From: Bombus terrestris | Taxonomy: Eukaryota; Arthropoda; Insecta; Hymenoptera; Apidae | Length of the DNA: 64,000 bases | Direction: 5' to 3' | Assembly: GCF_910591885.1 (NCBI RefSeq) | Contig: NC_063281.1 | Coordinates: 12,135,200 to 12,199,199 of the forward strand | Shown here: positions 21,362 through 36,500 of the stretch, in pieces | Position numbering within the stretch: position 1 is the first letter of the stretch | Layout of the letters: every line of letters starts with the position of its first letter | The notes under the pieces: model-generated | The model's database searches: none | Told to the model about the DNA's origin: nothing | What the model saw: only the letters and a program-made list of their open reading frames with translations | Made by a program: the position numbers and the translations under genes

Positions 21362-24300
21362 TTTGTACAATACTGGCTGATGACGAATAAAGTTAAAGTT
21401 TATAAGTTGTTGAAATCGATGTAAATGTCAATATAAAATTCTACAAGGATTAGAAACTATAACGTATTGATACGTATCTTAAAACGAACTGACAAGAATA
21501 AATCAGAGTAATAACGCCTATATAAACCTAGAAGCAAACACCTTTTTCTACGATAGTTATCTTATCTGTAAGTATAATAAATCAATATGCAGAAATATAA
21601 ATGATCAACAAAATCTCTTGGACCATCACTATCAAACACGTGCCTACTTTCAATGATTATCTCAGTAAAACCTTAACACCATTCATTTATACCTAATATT
21701 TTTATCGCTTCGTAGAAAATGAAAAAAACAAAGTAATATCATCTAGAAAATATCAATTTCCTTGAAAACGCGAGGAAATTACCGTGAATGCAGCAATATT
21801 CATTGCTGTGTGCTACTTCTAATTATTATTTTATAATTAATTTATACAATTTTATTAAATTCAGATTTTGTTATTATAAATCATTGTACGATTTGTATGT
21901 AATTTATATCATGCATCGATGAGTAATACAAATCTGTAATTGCCATTTCTATAGATAATTTCTTTTCTTAGGAAACGAATATACCTTTGTCGCTGAGTAT
22001 ATACATCATGGTGCAATAATCACCTTTATCTTTGATAACGTTACTTTTATTTCCTCATATAACGATCTATAATAAGAGACAGATTAATAATTTATTATAC
22101 TATAACTTTTTTACATGTGTACAAGTACACAGGATAATTCACGCAATCAGAATACATCGTATTTCTTTTCTAATTGGAGTCAAGAAAGAAATGTCACAAT
22201 AAAAAGCTTATTTCCAAGAATGCAATAATGCGCTTAAAAAATATAAATGCGTATTGTCTTAGTAAAAATTATATCTATTATTGCTTTACCTCTTGCTGTT
22301 TTATCGGTTCTAAATATCGCTATTTGAATCAATTGCGATCGTCTTTCCACATGTCTAGAAAGATTTTCATTATCTAATTCAAACAATTCGTAAATAAATT
22401 AAATAAGATCTTAAATGATAAAGCAGTATTATAAGTATGGGTTCCATATAACACAGAATTTGGGGTTCCACTATATGGATCATCTGCAGTCGAATGTTTC
22501 AAATGAGATAATAATTAATATTTAATTTTTCTTTTGCTAAAGTTCTAATGCTTTTTCACGGGTTAACTTATGTTAAGAACTACAATTTTTACTATTAATA
22601 ATAAAACCATCCTTTCTTAAATATTTCTTGCAAAGTAGATGTAAGATACTAATATAAGAATCAGTTTTAAGCTTTAACTTCCTTTGAACAAAGACGAATA
22701 TATTTATCGTTTAATTAGATAATTATTTAATTTCGTAAGTCATTATAGGAAGAATTAACGAAGCCAGATGAAGTTACAAAAAGCTATATGCAAATGGTGG
22801 AGACAAGAGTGGGAGTGAAGGATGAAATAGTAAGTGGGATATTTCTGTGCATTCGCCGAGTATTGCTCAGTGTACGCCGAGTCGTCACTGCGGCCAGGTT
22901 GGCACACGTGTTTGTGTTGCGGGTTAATACGCACGCGCGTGGAATACCAACAACCGATTGGGGGGGAGAAAGAAAAAGAGAAGAAGAATCCTTTCGGTAA
23001 ATATCGTGGAGTGTAGTGAACACGTGTGCGTGCGCGTTTTGTCCCTGGTGATCTAGAAAACGTGCGGAACGTCCGGCTGAATCTTGAAATGTTACAAAAC
23101 TGATTTATCTCGGAGAATACGTTAGACATTTTTCAAATTGTCGATTTCTTCAATCCTTGCACTTCCCAACGTTTCTTTATGTACCACGTGACACCCTACG
23201 TACTTCAAAATTCGTGAGTTTTCTTACACTTTAGTTTATATCATTATCGTTGTAATCAGCTGATAAGTAGGCAGACTATTATTACCGCTTTAACGTATTT
23301 CATTACTCTTGAAATTGCTAATTGTATTGAAACGTTAAACGATCTATATGTTTAGTTATATACATATTCATTTAAAAGTTGTCCAAAATGTCGTTGAACG
23401 CATAACCTGTTCTTTATTTTTCTATGAAATTAAATTCCTTTTGCTATAAAACAATAATTTTGTTATATTGTCTTATACTATCTAGTATAATAAATATAAA
23501 TATATTATACATGTATAAAGATAACGATAAAGGTAACATAAAGAGGAGCGTTTCCTAATGTAATATATAAGTACGTCCCAGAGAATGACAATTTTTAATA
23601 TCTTTGGGGCAATTGGAAGATTATAGTACATTAGTCGCCTGTATTAACGATATAATTAAAAACTCATCAATGCTCATTAAAAAGCCATCAATCATCATCA
23701 AAAGTTGCCCTATTATTAATTTAAATAAAATAAACCTTTACCACAATTGTATTAAGTTAATTTGACAGCTAGAAACATATTTTTAAAATCTATATTCATC
23801 GAAAACAATCAAGTTAAAAACGCAAAAACATTTTTCCTATGTCCTGTCCTTATTTTTATTTACACAACATTGGCATATTACACTTTTTGAAAAATACAAA
23901 TTTCATATAGACAAAAATAAGAATTTTAGGCACAAGCCAAACCGAATGTTAAAAGAATATCGAAGCAGATAAGTCACAACGAAACCTTAAGATTAGTAGG
24001 AATGGAACGCACGTCTTACACGAAAGGTTTCGCGTTGGGGCATTTTTTGACGCGTGTTCACTCGAACAATACGAATGACTTTCAAGACACGCATTTCAAT
24101 TAAATACGGTGCTGCTATGCGGAGAGCTCGATGCGCGTGATGAAAATCCCATGGCCAGGAATTTCATAAGGCCTTTTTGTTTTTGCAAATCAAGTGTATT
24201 CTTACGCCATCAAAAACGATTAAGCAATACGTTCTGTCTTTGCATTGTTTCATCACGACTTCGTATGTATCGATCACCTTTTATTTATTTATTTATTTTA

Positions 24301-27300
24301 ACAGTTTATTTATCGATATACATCGTTGTCCTAAATTCATATTACAGGTGAAGTTAAGGAGATTTCACGATGAAAATAAAACAAAGATATGGAATAACTA
24401 AATTGCGTTAAGACTTCACATATATAGATATAACAAGATATTGTAGTTTCAAGCGTTAGTTTTAATATTGCATATTATCTTTTAGAAATTAATTTAATCG
24501 TGTTACAATATACTGTAGAAACAGCTATGATAACTACGAAGAATAAAATCATTGCAGTTTCATTTGACTATAATCAGAAGTCATAAGTCAAAAATAATAA
24601 AAAGTATCCAGATATTTTTCTACGAATTATCTAAATTGTTTTCCTTGATTTCAATGTAATTTATTAAATTGATTAGTTATAGTACTGTACATACGTATTA
24701 TATCGAGACACTATATCAATTCGTATTCATAACAGTAGCGGATGATAGCGACGTTTTTTATTCTTTGAACTTATTGCATTGAACTTGATAGTTACGCTAT
24801 ACATCTGGTATAGTTTCAATGACACTTCGTATTGATTAGAATGCATGAAGCCTCATTTACATTAGTCAAGCTACCTATGTAGATTCAAGAAGCTTGAAAT
24901 TACTTCACTCACTGTGAATCTGTTATTTAATCAACTTGAAATATTCTTCCAAATTTCTATTTATCTGTCAAATCAGTTGATATCAAGTCGTTTGAATTTA
25001 AGTAACTTGGTTAATCTGAACAAGGCTTATGAGAAAATCAATCGGGGGGTCTTGGTGATGATATATAAACGATTCGTTAGAATGGGAAAAGGAAATCAAT
25101 TCACATAATACGATATGATTCATACCATTATTATATGTAAACTCAATTATTATTAAGATTTCATTTATATTGACCTTTTCGTATAGAACATTATTTATAT
25201 ATTATTATTAGACTGTGAATGTTTATGCAATTTAGTCTTTTCATGAATACAATTATTTGTATACGTAAACATTTCTCGAAATAACTTCTTAAATATTTTC
25301 CAATCCTATTATGTCGACTACGTCAGATCTTCACTGTGCTTCGCATGCACACAAGCTCATATTCTTATTATTCAAGGGTAATCGAAATGTGATCAGTCGT
25401 GAGTGCAAATGCTATTAATTCATAAAATTAGCTATGATTATGACCTCTTTGTATAAAAGTTCTTGACACAAGTTACGATTGCACATCTAAAGTAAATCTG
25501 GGGGGCTTGACAAAGTTACGATGGTAGTGAGTGACGTCACGGTGAGAGAGAGCGAGGATTAAGTAGGTTAGATGCTTCAGACATAGGACGATCGGCCGTT
25601 GGTCATGAACGATTCGTTGAATGGATGCCTGATGTATAGTTCCATACGTGTATACGAACGTTTATTCACTTATGGGGAATCGAAAGATGCAAAACTGTAC
25701 AGGATGCGTATCACGCTCAAAAATAAATAAAATTCCCGAAGTATAGTAACTCGTTATGGCATTTCTTTGCTGGGCGGGAAAAATAGTATAGGTCAGAGAC
25801 GTATAATAGAGAAGTATTTATGACGTTTAAAGCGCAATGCTTCATGCCCACCAAAGATTTAATGGATGAAACAAATCTTTGCGTAGACTTTTTTGATTGC
25901 TCTAAAAAATTATACTTCACTTTTGAAGATAAAAATATAATACTATTTTTTACATAAATCTTCCATATCAAACGAAGGGGGAAACCGGTAAATATTACGG
26001 TGTAGCACATTTTGTTAGCGGTAATTAGGGCAACAGAACTGTTCATCTCGTGTCTAGGATTCCTTGCATGATTAAATTAATATTATTAGTGTTTATTGCG
26101 AATCACAAGATACAAGTTTCTTAGAGGCTTGGATAAACTTTATTCGAGGCAAAAGTAAAAAGTATCTCTTTGAAACAACTTCTAAATAGAAAAGTGAAAC
26201 AGAAGTAATAACTTCTTCTCTTGTCCTTGCTAACATTTCCTTGAAAGTATGTGCTATTTTCTTAACTATCTTAATGATTTCCTGTTCTTTGCTTTCAACA
26301 GCCTTTTCTTGATCCTTCCGCGACTTTAAAAATGTTATATGAAACATCCATGCTCAAGTTTGTACAATACGAGTACATATTTAGATTATGCATTTAGAGA
26401 TTCTCTAATTATTTTATTCGAATAGGTAAATATATATGGTATCACGTGCTTCATGTTCCTAAATTATTTTGCAGCTTCTCTCATTTATGGAATATACGTG
26501 CATTGCAAATTATCGACCCGTTTCACATATCTACATATGGTAACTTGAGATTAGCATTATCTTGCCGATACATTTTATAATAAAATATTTTAAAAATATT
26601 TTTTTATGTATTTCTATTATTTGTTGTGATACGTATTTAATAATGTATTTAATATCCTAACATACATTGTTCTAATAATCAAGTGACTAGAATGCAAATT
26701 TAAAACCATTGATAATACGATTTAATATGCAAATATTAACAATATTATAAAAGTGAAACAATATTTAAAAATACATTGTAATATTAATATTATGAATATA
26801 AGAAAGTATGAAAATTTCACAAAAACTGATTGGATCTGGATAATATGAAATTTGATCAATTTTATGAATCATATCGAGTCAAATAACTTTTGTCAAAACA
26901 TTTTTTTTAGTAATTTTAATCTCTCGTGAGATATTCTACCGTTTGCAGATAAACGAAACACCCGTATATTCAATCGAGCTAATATTTAATGAAACGTTCA
27001 ATGGAATTGACGTTTAAATGTTTAATAGATTTAATGGCAAGTACTCTGTGTATACGAGAAATAATAAAAAAATGTTAAGCATTCAGAGTAGTATAGAACA
27101 TAACTTATAAGTGGCAGACATGATTCTTTTACGTTTACTTCAGTTCATAGTTCGAATGCTAGCGTTATTTATAATTCTTTATGTAATTTTCGTACCGTTT
27201 TATACTATCTATCTGTTTATGTATGTCGAAAAAGTCATATTATTTTTATACGTATTATTTCGAAGTTTAAAACTAATAAAAACTACCACATACAGAGTGT

Positions 27301-30300
27301 AATGCAGAGAATATGCTATTTTGAGTTTATTACTGTACGGCATTGCATTACTCTACGCTCAACGCGTGCCAGATACCAAATTTAAATTAATATTCTGCTT
27401 TTAATAGAATAAAATAGAAATCTATTTTTTGTTTTAAGAATTCTTTGCAAATTCTATCGCTTTTTAAGAATCAGCTTTGAATCGAACAGAAAAATTTTAA
27501 GCTGAAAATTTTCATTCCTTGAATTACTTCTTATCAAAACAAAGAAGAATTCGTACATTTCGAGCAGCAATTAATTATTGGATTATAATTGTTGGAAGAC
27601 TAGAACAGCGAACAGGAAAGAATTAGTGACAGTTACTATTTCGTAAGATCGTTTCAAGTATTTTTCTTGCGTAATGTCTCATTTACGTGAGTATTTTCCC
27701 AAATTGATGAAAACAGATTCTATCGAGAACAATAACACTTCCTTCGTGCTTTGTGCTACGATTTCGTAACTTGTTCGTATCTTTTTAAGTGTTCTTACAT
27801 TCCTGAGAATTTTTATTTTATGCTATTAACGATCATGTAATGTATGTAGCGTGGGATAGTGCGACATCAGGGAAGGACGTGGTGCGAGGGGTAATTGTTT
27901 ATTAGCATTGCCAAGATATGTTAACGTTGTCAAGGAGTGTTATGAGCGTTACCAAGGGATTTTACGGGAAAAAGTGAGGAATACGTTATGGAATACGTTG
28001 TAACGAGTCAGAGTTGAATTTATCATTGTCCTGTGAAGATCATCGTGTTGTTGTGTCGTAGAAGTAGTGAGTAACGAATAGGTGAAACGGGGTATTATAT
28101 TCGATTTCGTGTGAGTGCAAACGATATTGTATTAATCATACTGTTACCTACAAACTAATAATATAACATTCCTATAGTAGTATACACTCCAAAGTTGAAC
28201 TGAAAATCAAATTTTGTATTTTATACAATATTATCTTACACTGTCATATACAATTGCAATTGCCCTTGGATCAGTGGGCATTTATAATAAAGAAAATGTT
28301 ACAGAAAGAGAATGTTGCCAAAAGCGATACAGGATTGAAATTCAAGATAAAATTTTTCCATCTCTTTTAATTACAAGTTGAATTTTATTATTCTTGAGAA
28401 ACATTTGATTGTTTTGAGGATTTTAGCAGAAGTACTGTTCAGTTAAAATTTTTGAAATTATTTTTTATAGAATAGTCAGATACAACGAAGTCATTTCCTA
28501 TGTTGTCATATTTAAATATCATTACCTGTACATACAGTAGTATTTAAGTTAATGCGAGTAGGTAGAGTCAAGTAACCACGGCTAAAAGTTAATTGAATTC
28601 GACCGATGTTCACACAGTGATTATTTTGTCCCAGACGTCTTTCTATTCTTGTCTCTATGAGACTGTCAAACTCTATTAAAGCAAAATGTTTAATAATATA
28701 TTATCATTCGCCGAGAGTGCCAAACTAATATGTATGTCTACTCTCGTTAATCGATGACAGTTAATGACCCCTTTCTTGCTAGATACTATACAAGGTATTC
28801 CTCGTTGGTTTGATAACTTTCAACTTCGCATACGATTAACTGTAGTATCCGTGACGGCTTCCTGTTCATACGATTTAATTCGAGTAACCCTAGTTTTGAT
28901 CTACAGAAACTTAAATCTATTTTACGTGTAAACGTAGTTAGATAAGAATGTACGTAAATCATTTGCAGGGTAATTTAGAAAATTCCGCTAATACATCAGA
29001 TACATATGTACACTAATTCACGGAGGTATTTGAACGTTTATCATGTATTATACAAAACACTTTGACATTTTGAATGGGTCCCATTAACGCTGTAACGAGA
29101 CACGATTATCATGATTGTATTGGTATTTGAAATCAATCGGAAAATGTATATAGAAGCAGATATTTACTGCGAACATACATTTAGGATTAGAAAAAAATTA
29201 GTTGCGCGTAGATGAAGTTTAGATTTGTCTATACATACAGTGCTTGATAGAAATTTAGATAGATTATTATTAGTAACAAGTGTGAATCAGTTAGTACTAG
29301 TTGAGAACCAATGGTACAAAGCCTTTTGTGCAATGAAATCGTGATATCAAAGCTCTTAGATTCTACAGTATGAATTACGATACAGATGGTACAAACTTTC
29401 TTATCATGTAATGTGGTTGTGATTATATTAAACTGATGATTGAATTACTGGTATTATCATGCCATGAAGATATCTACTCCTCTCGTTGAACTGAAACACT
29501 ATTCCCTCCTATCGGTCACGCAGTTTGTTTTTTCTATGTAATAGTATCGACGTTAGATAATAATATTACGTAGAACATAATTTTAACTATTAAGCGTTCT
29601 TTAGCCGATAATAACGAATATTAAATTTTTCGAAATGTAAACACGATATAATTTATATTCAGCAAAAGTCAACGCATAATAAATAGAAGATTGCTAAATA
29701 AAGATATTATTTCCAAGAGATTAGTAATTCGAGTGACGAGTTGACTCGTCTCTCCTGGTAACTACAGGTTTACAGGTTAAGTGATAGTTTCCTTATGATA
29801 ATTGAGAATACTTTCATACCGTAACTCTTATTCGTTCGAGAGGACTATTGTTTCATACATTTGTTTATTGGATAATAGTGTTATTGAGCTAGTTGGTATT
29901 TTATGTATTAAAACATTTGTTCCAACTAGCAGAAACATAAATTTCATTTATTTAATGCACACGACTTTTTGCACGATGAATAATAAACTAGAAGTAATGA
30001 CGAAATTGGTAATTATAGATACCTCAGTCGTGTCATCGACCTCGATCGTTTTTTGGATATGTTGTAGAAACCAATATTTTGAATAACTTTTTCCTTAGCT
30101 TTGAATTATTCGCAAAAAACTGCCAGTATTCCCACAGTAAATTCTCTCTATAGTTATGTGACACTATTGTTTGTCGGACGCCATGCTGTGGAGCAGCCGG
30201 ATAACATAGCCGCCTAACCCAAACTTAATTCTTGTTTTTTATGTATAGTTCATACAGGCTTGGGTTTAAGTGTCATTTTATGCGGTCGTGCCTGACGATC

Positions 30301-33300
30301 GTCGGCCAGCAATGTTGACGTATACGCTCTATCACAGACGTACAGTTATGGATAGAATTCACTGCGGTGGCACTGACAATTTTTTGCGAATATATAGGAA
30401 ACCAAATCGAGCGGTCGTTACACGTAGAAAGAAAAAGTTGTCGGAGATCATAACCTCGACAACGTATTAACAAATCATCGAAAGAGGCGAGGTGGAAGAG
30501 ATATCGATAATTATGACGAAATTTAATATCGCATAAATATTGGTGTCTGGAAATAATAGAAAATAATTATGTTTGATAATTGTCGTGAAAAATGTGAATT
30601 TTAAAACGAGAGAATCGAGAACTTGGCAAAGTTTCAAAGAGATATTATACGTATATTGGATGATTGAAACTTAAAGAACACCAGCGATTTAAAGTTACAA
30701 GTGCCGCGGTAATTGTGGAAACTTATTGAGCATGATGAAGGACTGTTTGATGCTGGACAATGAGAGATTCTCTTTTCAAGCTGACCAACGAATCATTCAG
30801 TAATACAACTCAATGACGTTTAAACAGGAAATGGTAAATTTTATTGCCGAGGTCAATACTAATACATATACTCCGCTGATGTATGATAATACTCTTATTG
30901 TTCCTGAAATCGAACAATTCTCGTTTTGTTGTAATTATTATCGTATATATTTTTTGTAATCGCAAATCTTTTCATTGAAATATTTTTCAACAATCTTTAC
31001 ACGTCTCGAGTTTATTTTTTCTGGTGCTTATCTTAATTGCTCGTAAGCTATATCGTTCATCTTGATTGTTTAAAATCTTGCCCTTGCTGCTTTTTATCTT
31101 ATTTGTTACTTTTATCTTGTTTCTCATTTATCGTATCTTTCAAAGAGATGATCTCATTGAATCTTTCCGTAGAACCCTTCGATTTCGCTAATATTTGTCG
31201 AATATGTCGTAAAGTTCAACAACTTTGAAGAACTTTCTCCTCTACATATAACCTTGGTCGGCCTTAGTTTCCAAGATATTCGTAAAACAATACTGGTACA
31301 TCTACAATGAATTTTGGCTATAGCTATGCGTCTGTACACGCTGCCATCGAAGCACGACTATAAACAGAAATACTCTGTAATATCCTATTTATAATTTATA
31401 TAATTTCGTATCGTGATTTACCCCGATGGTAACGAGAAATTACATTTTTTCAATTATGTGCATAAATATCTTAGTTATAATCGTTACGATTCGTTGCATA
31501 GAATTTTCGAAGCTCGATTCGTTTGGTTCAATGTAAAATTGGTTCTCGCGGTGAAACACTAGTCACGCAGCCGGAGAGTGGGGAGCGAGCGCGGAAGCTG
31601 AGAGTCTGAAAGATCGCTCTGCGACGATTTCATTTTGAATGAGTGAAATACGGAGCATAGCCGAAGTGTGGCTTGTTTCAGCAAGCAAGGTCCCTTGGTG
31701 GGTCGAATAACGGTTAACCGCTTATTCCACTTGGCTGTTTTACTCGTTCTCTCGCCGTTTGATTCATCAACCGAACCTTTGGAATTCCTCCGTGCTAGGA
31801 AATTCGAAGTAGTTTCGGTGCACCGTTATTTTTATTGGCAGGACGCGATCGAATGGCGCTCGTTTCTCAGACAAATAAATGGAACATAAAATTATCGATC
31901 AACTCCGTGGCGAATGGGTAGGTTCGCTTGAAAATCGAATGGAATGCGTTTATTCCTTTTTTCTTTTGTGTTTGAGTTCGCTTAACCTCCTTCCGCTCAT
32001 TGTTATCGAAAGTGCAAGAGTTTCACAACAGAGTAGGTTTATTTTACGTTGTGTATATACCGGAGCTCTCTTTGACGGTAATTTGCTAATAATAAACACA
32101 CAACGAGACGCACAGTAATTTTCTAGAAAACTAATCAGCGATATTGATAAATCGACAAGTTAGAAATTGCGAGTTACACGGACTATTTTTTTACAATTTT
32201 GCAATTTTATGCAAGAATGCATAATAATGGAGCGGCTGACGATTTCTAAAGTTCATTTGTAAAACTTAATTTTTATTCTGCTAAGAAAGAATGTATTAAC
32301 TGTGGCTAGTTGTAACGTGCCAATTGCAAACTTTCACTAATAATATTAGTCTAATTACGCAAGAGAGAGTCCAGGTTTTCAGCACACACGTCGATAAAAT
32401 ATTCGAAAAACGATTATTAAATTGAGCAATCAGCTTTTCGGATAATTTGCCCGCGAATAATATGGAACCCTGATTCCACGTTATCGGTACAGCTAGGATA
32501 TGGTATTAATCGCAGAAATCACAAGTAGAGTATTCATGCCACTCTCTCCTCTTTTCTCTTCTTCTCCGCGTTAAACAAATTCAGCAAAGAAGTTGTTAAT
32601 TTAAGAACAGTACGAGTCATTGATACTGCTTGAAACAATGGTGAATAGCGATCAATCACCGAGCTTTCCATAGCGATTTCTGACGATCGAGTGTATCGGA
32701 GGTTTCGATCGGTCATAGTTTGCTGCGACTAATTGTAAACGTTGTGAGAATCTCGTGAAAGGAAAGGAAAGAGATATACGGAAATAGCGCATCAGTTAGA
32801 TACGATCGCACATCGAACTTTCGCCAAAACAGATCTCACTGACCCACTGCAACCGGTAGTCACGTTACGATCGAAAGAACATCCATTGCGCGTGCAATTT
32901 CACAGACTACGACACACGATCCTCGATTAATAGGTTGGTCGATCGTCGATTTAAATTTATCGTTATTAATATTCCCTACACATTAGCGTATCCCAAATCT
33001 CAACCTTTGTCATTCCAACATTTTTTCGATCGTGTCTCAGCTCAATGTCCGAAAAAGATTTTGATGCACTGTCTAGCATAATAAATCAAGTTTTGAAAAA
33101 AAAAAATATATATATATATAATATAAATAGGTAATTCGATTAAGACAAAAAGGAATAGTGGAGGTGTTTTTAATTAGACTACTCGATTTAGTTAATTATG
33201 GGAAAATGGGCAATCAGGAGACCAACAACACGTACGAATGTTACGTAAGAAGGAACGCCTGCTAGTATAAAAAGTAATAGTGATTTCTTGGCTATACCGA

Positions 33301-33542
33301 TGATGAAGATGACGAATACAACATAATTTTTTAATTGTCTCCAAAATATGTATTCGAGATTTCCTCCAAGTAATGCGTACGTTTCACATCGGCAAACACT
33401 GTTATACGCTATTAAAGATTGCGTAAAGAAATTTTTATTTATGATCTATTTATTTATAATTTTCTGCTTGTTATGAATATCTGATGTAAAATAGCGCTGT
33501 TTTTTCGTTTCAGTTGACGATACCAAAGAGCCAAATCGTAGC
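21362..33542. other. Long AT-rich stretch without recognisable coding exons; probable 5' region/introns of the sphingomyelinase gene
   Basis: I found no ORF with domain-like sequence on either strand. Three GC-richer islands could hold non-coding first exons or promoters: about 22840-23060, with arthropod-type initiator TCAGT near 22867 and a GTAAAT donor near 22998; about 25500-25570, with TGACGTCA and GAGAGAGAG; and about 31560-31700, rich in G+C and purines. The coding gene downstream begins in an exon with an acceptor at 33513, so at least one 5' non-coding exon must lie upstream, plausibly one of these. Confidence 0.4.
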
Positions 33543-36500
33543 ATGCCAAATCAAAGATGGATCATCACGAGTATTCTTATTTGCTTTTTCCTCGTTGGAA
33601 TGTTGAAAAGCGCTGTTGGTATGTAAATTGCATTTTAGATCATTCGATTAATTGAACAAATAGTATACAGTATTGTATACCGATAAAAAAGAAAGATAAA
33701 ACACAGGGCGAGGGAGAGGGAGGTTCAAGCACATTACTACTTTTACATAAACTATATGATAGTTTATTACCCACGTCGAAAATGGAGCGAAACGTTTGCA
33801 ATACCATAACCTCGTTTTATAGAGAAAGTACTTGAAATTTATATGCTGTCTGATGATATCGATTTGATTACGAATTATGGGATTTCCTGAGACACGCTTA
33901 TTATAGAATGTTTCTAGCGTATCGGAGAAATTATATAATTTAAGATACTCTGCATGAACGCGTACTTTTAGATAGCTATACGTTCCTGACATTGGCATAC
34001 TTTGCGAATTTGCTTAAACGAACATCAAAATACCAAAGAATAAAATCCTGAAAGTAAACTTCAAACTTTAGGAAGGGAAATAGGAAGAACCTTTGGATGA
34101 CGGATCTTTTTCAGATTCATAAGTACATATCGACCTTGGTTTACAGGTTCATGCTATACAGGTTCATCCACGGTCGTATCCCTGAAACGGTTAAATACCA
34201 CATTTCCTTAAAAAAAAAAAAAAGAAAAATGTTTATTATTTTGTTCTTGCAGGAAATCCCGTCAGGGACAGGTCAAAGGAGGAAGAGGAAATGCCTATGA
34301 GCAACTGGACGCAACTTGCAGACGAATGGCTCGCCAAAGCAAGTGCCGCAAGAGGGTTGGACGTTACCGTTTTACCATTTACTGAGACGCTCAGAGATTT
34401 ACCACCAACCGCGGAAACTATCCGCATTAATGGTACTAACCTCGATCAACTTTCACGGGTAAGAAAATTGGTAACGTCTCTATGCTACGTCTGTAAGTTC
34501 GGGGCTTTCCAAACTTTTATAGACCGAGACTCATTTTCGAAAACGTTAACTTTACGCGATCCACTCGGAATATCTCATATCTCTGTGTCATGCGCATATC
34601 CCACAGCCAATATTCCATTACTAATACAAAAAAGTTACATATGTGCTGCGAAAGTGCGTTTCTGAGTGAAAAGGTGCATATTAGACCCCGCGATCTCTAT
34701 CCCACTTTCCATACCATTCACATACTCTATATCCAACGTGTCAATATCCTATATCTGTGCATCCGAAGTCAAGTTCACGGGATGTGGGACACGGGATAAC
34801 ACGTGGTCTATGTAAAAGGAATAGAGCAATGGTATCGAGTAAGAAATACCGAACTTGGAACTTTGAAATGTTGAATTATGCATATTAAATACGAGGTAGA
34901 GAATATAAGATTTGAGAACTGAAATTGAGCGAGAGCTGTATGCGAATAAAATGTTCATCTATATTTTTATACGAGGAATCATTTTCTCTCCGATTGTGCT
35001 ATGATTTCGGAAACACTCTGTATATCGATTTATTTTCACAAGGTGTTACCTTGTCTTTTGGTTCTTCCGTATTTCCCCGCCTTTTTTCACGTTCCACGAT
35101 GTCGCCAACTCTCACTTTCAGTGCCAAAATACTTTCACCAACTTGATCAACAAGGATAAGTATATATATACCTGTACTGTATCCTTCCTACTTAGGTTTA
35201 GACTCTAATCCAATGTCAATGACTTTCCCCGCGAAAGTTTTTGCGATGATACGATTCTTCGTTTCGATAGAAAATTTATTATTCTCCGAATGAAGAAAGA
35301 AAAAAGAAGATGCGTTTCCTGCGTTGAGGGATCTAATCGCCTATCGCAACTTCCTAGGAAATATTTCTAAATTTGTATAAAAGAGAACTAGTCTTGAGTT
35401 ATCAATACCATTATTTTATTAAAAACGAATTTAAGTAGAAACTTTGCAATCTAATTGCCGATAAATTTTATATAATTATATTTATCGTTTTAATATTCTA
35501 TCATCGATCGTGGTAAAAATTCGCGTGTTTCTTTTCAGCACAATTATTCTAGAATGTTGTGGGAGATGGAGAACGCGCAACCAAATGGACACTTGTCAGG
35601 ATTTGTGGATAAAGCTTTAAAATTACTGGATCTAAAACAAGTGATGATGGAGGTGGAGACATCGGTGATGTCGAAAGTGTCTTGTTCAGCGTGCAAAGTT
35701 GGCGCGGGTCTTCTTCTACATTACATAAAGGTTGGCAAAAACGATGAAGAAATTATGAACAGCATTTACCAATTTTGTACATCTCTTAATATTCAAAGCC
35801 CTCGAGTTTGTCACGGAGTTACATTGCTCTTTGGGGTAAGTTTTGCGATATTAATTTCCCTTCTATCAAACCATTCTACAATTTCCTATCATTTCAACTG
35901 GTTGATTTTGAAAAACAGCTCTTCTGAAATGAAACTCTATCTGTTTAAAACTATTTCTTCTTATTATTTTTAATTATTCGTGTATGAAAACCACAGGAGA
36001 AAACCATGATAAGTACATTCTTATTGATCTTCTGATTTTAGCGTTACTTTGTCAGCAAAATCTTCAAACGTTTTATAGATGCATAGATGAATAAGTTTTG
36101 CATAAAAATTTTCAGTTTATTTGAAATATTAAATATCGTTGTAGACCGTTTTCTATGGAATTAATTGCACGTTGAACGATGGTTTTCTTCAGGGCGAAGT
36201 CATTTACGTGTTGAAACAAGTAAATATGGGACCATCGCAAATCTGCAGCTTTGTTATCGGCGACGCATGCGACGACGCGTATAATCCTCTGCACGAGTGG
36301 GAAGTTGCATTCCCGCCAGTGAATAAACCACCTGTGAAACCACCCGTGCCGCCTCAAGAAGGTGCGCCTACCTTCAAGGTTCTTCATATCTCTGATACGC
36401 ACTACGATCCTTACTACCAAGAGGGTGCGAACGCAGATTGTAATGAACCCTTGTGCTGCAGATTAACCAATGGGGCACCCCAGACACCAGCCGCACGTGC

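Noticed and set aside
22755..23129. Overlapping ORFs on both strands in a GC-rich island
   Set aside because: Open mainly because of G+C content; no domain on either strand. Interpreted as promoter/5' UTR.
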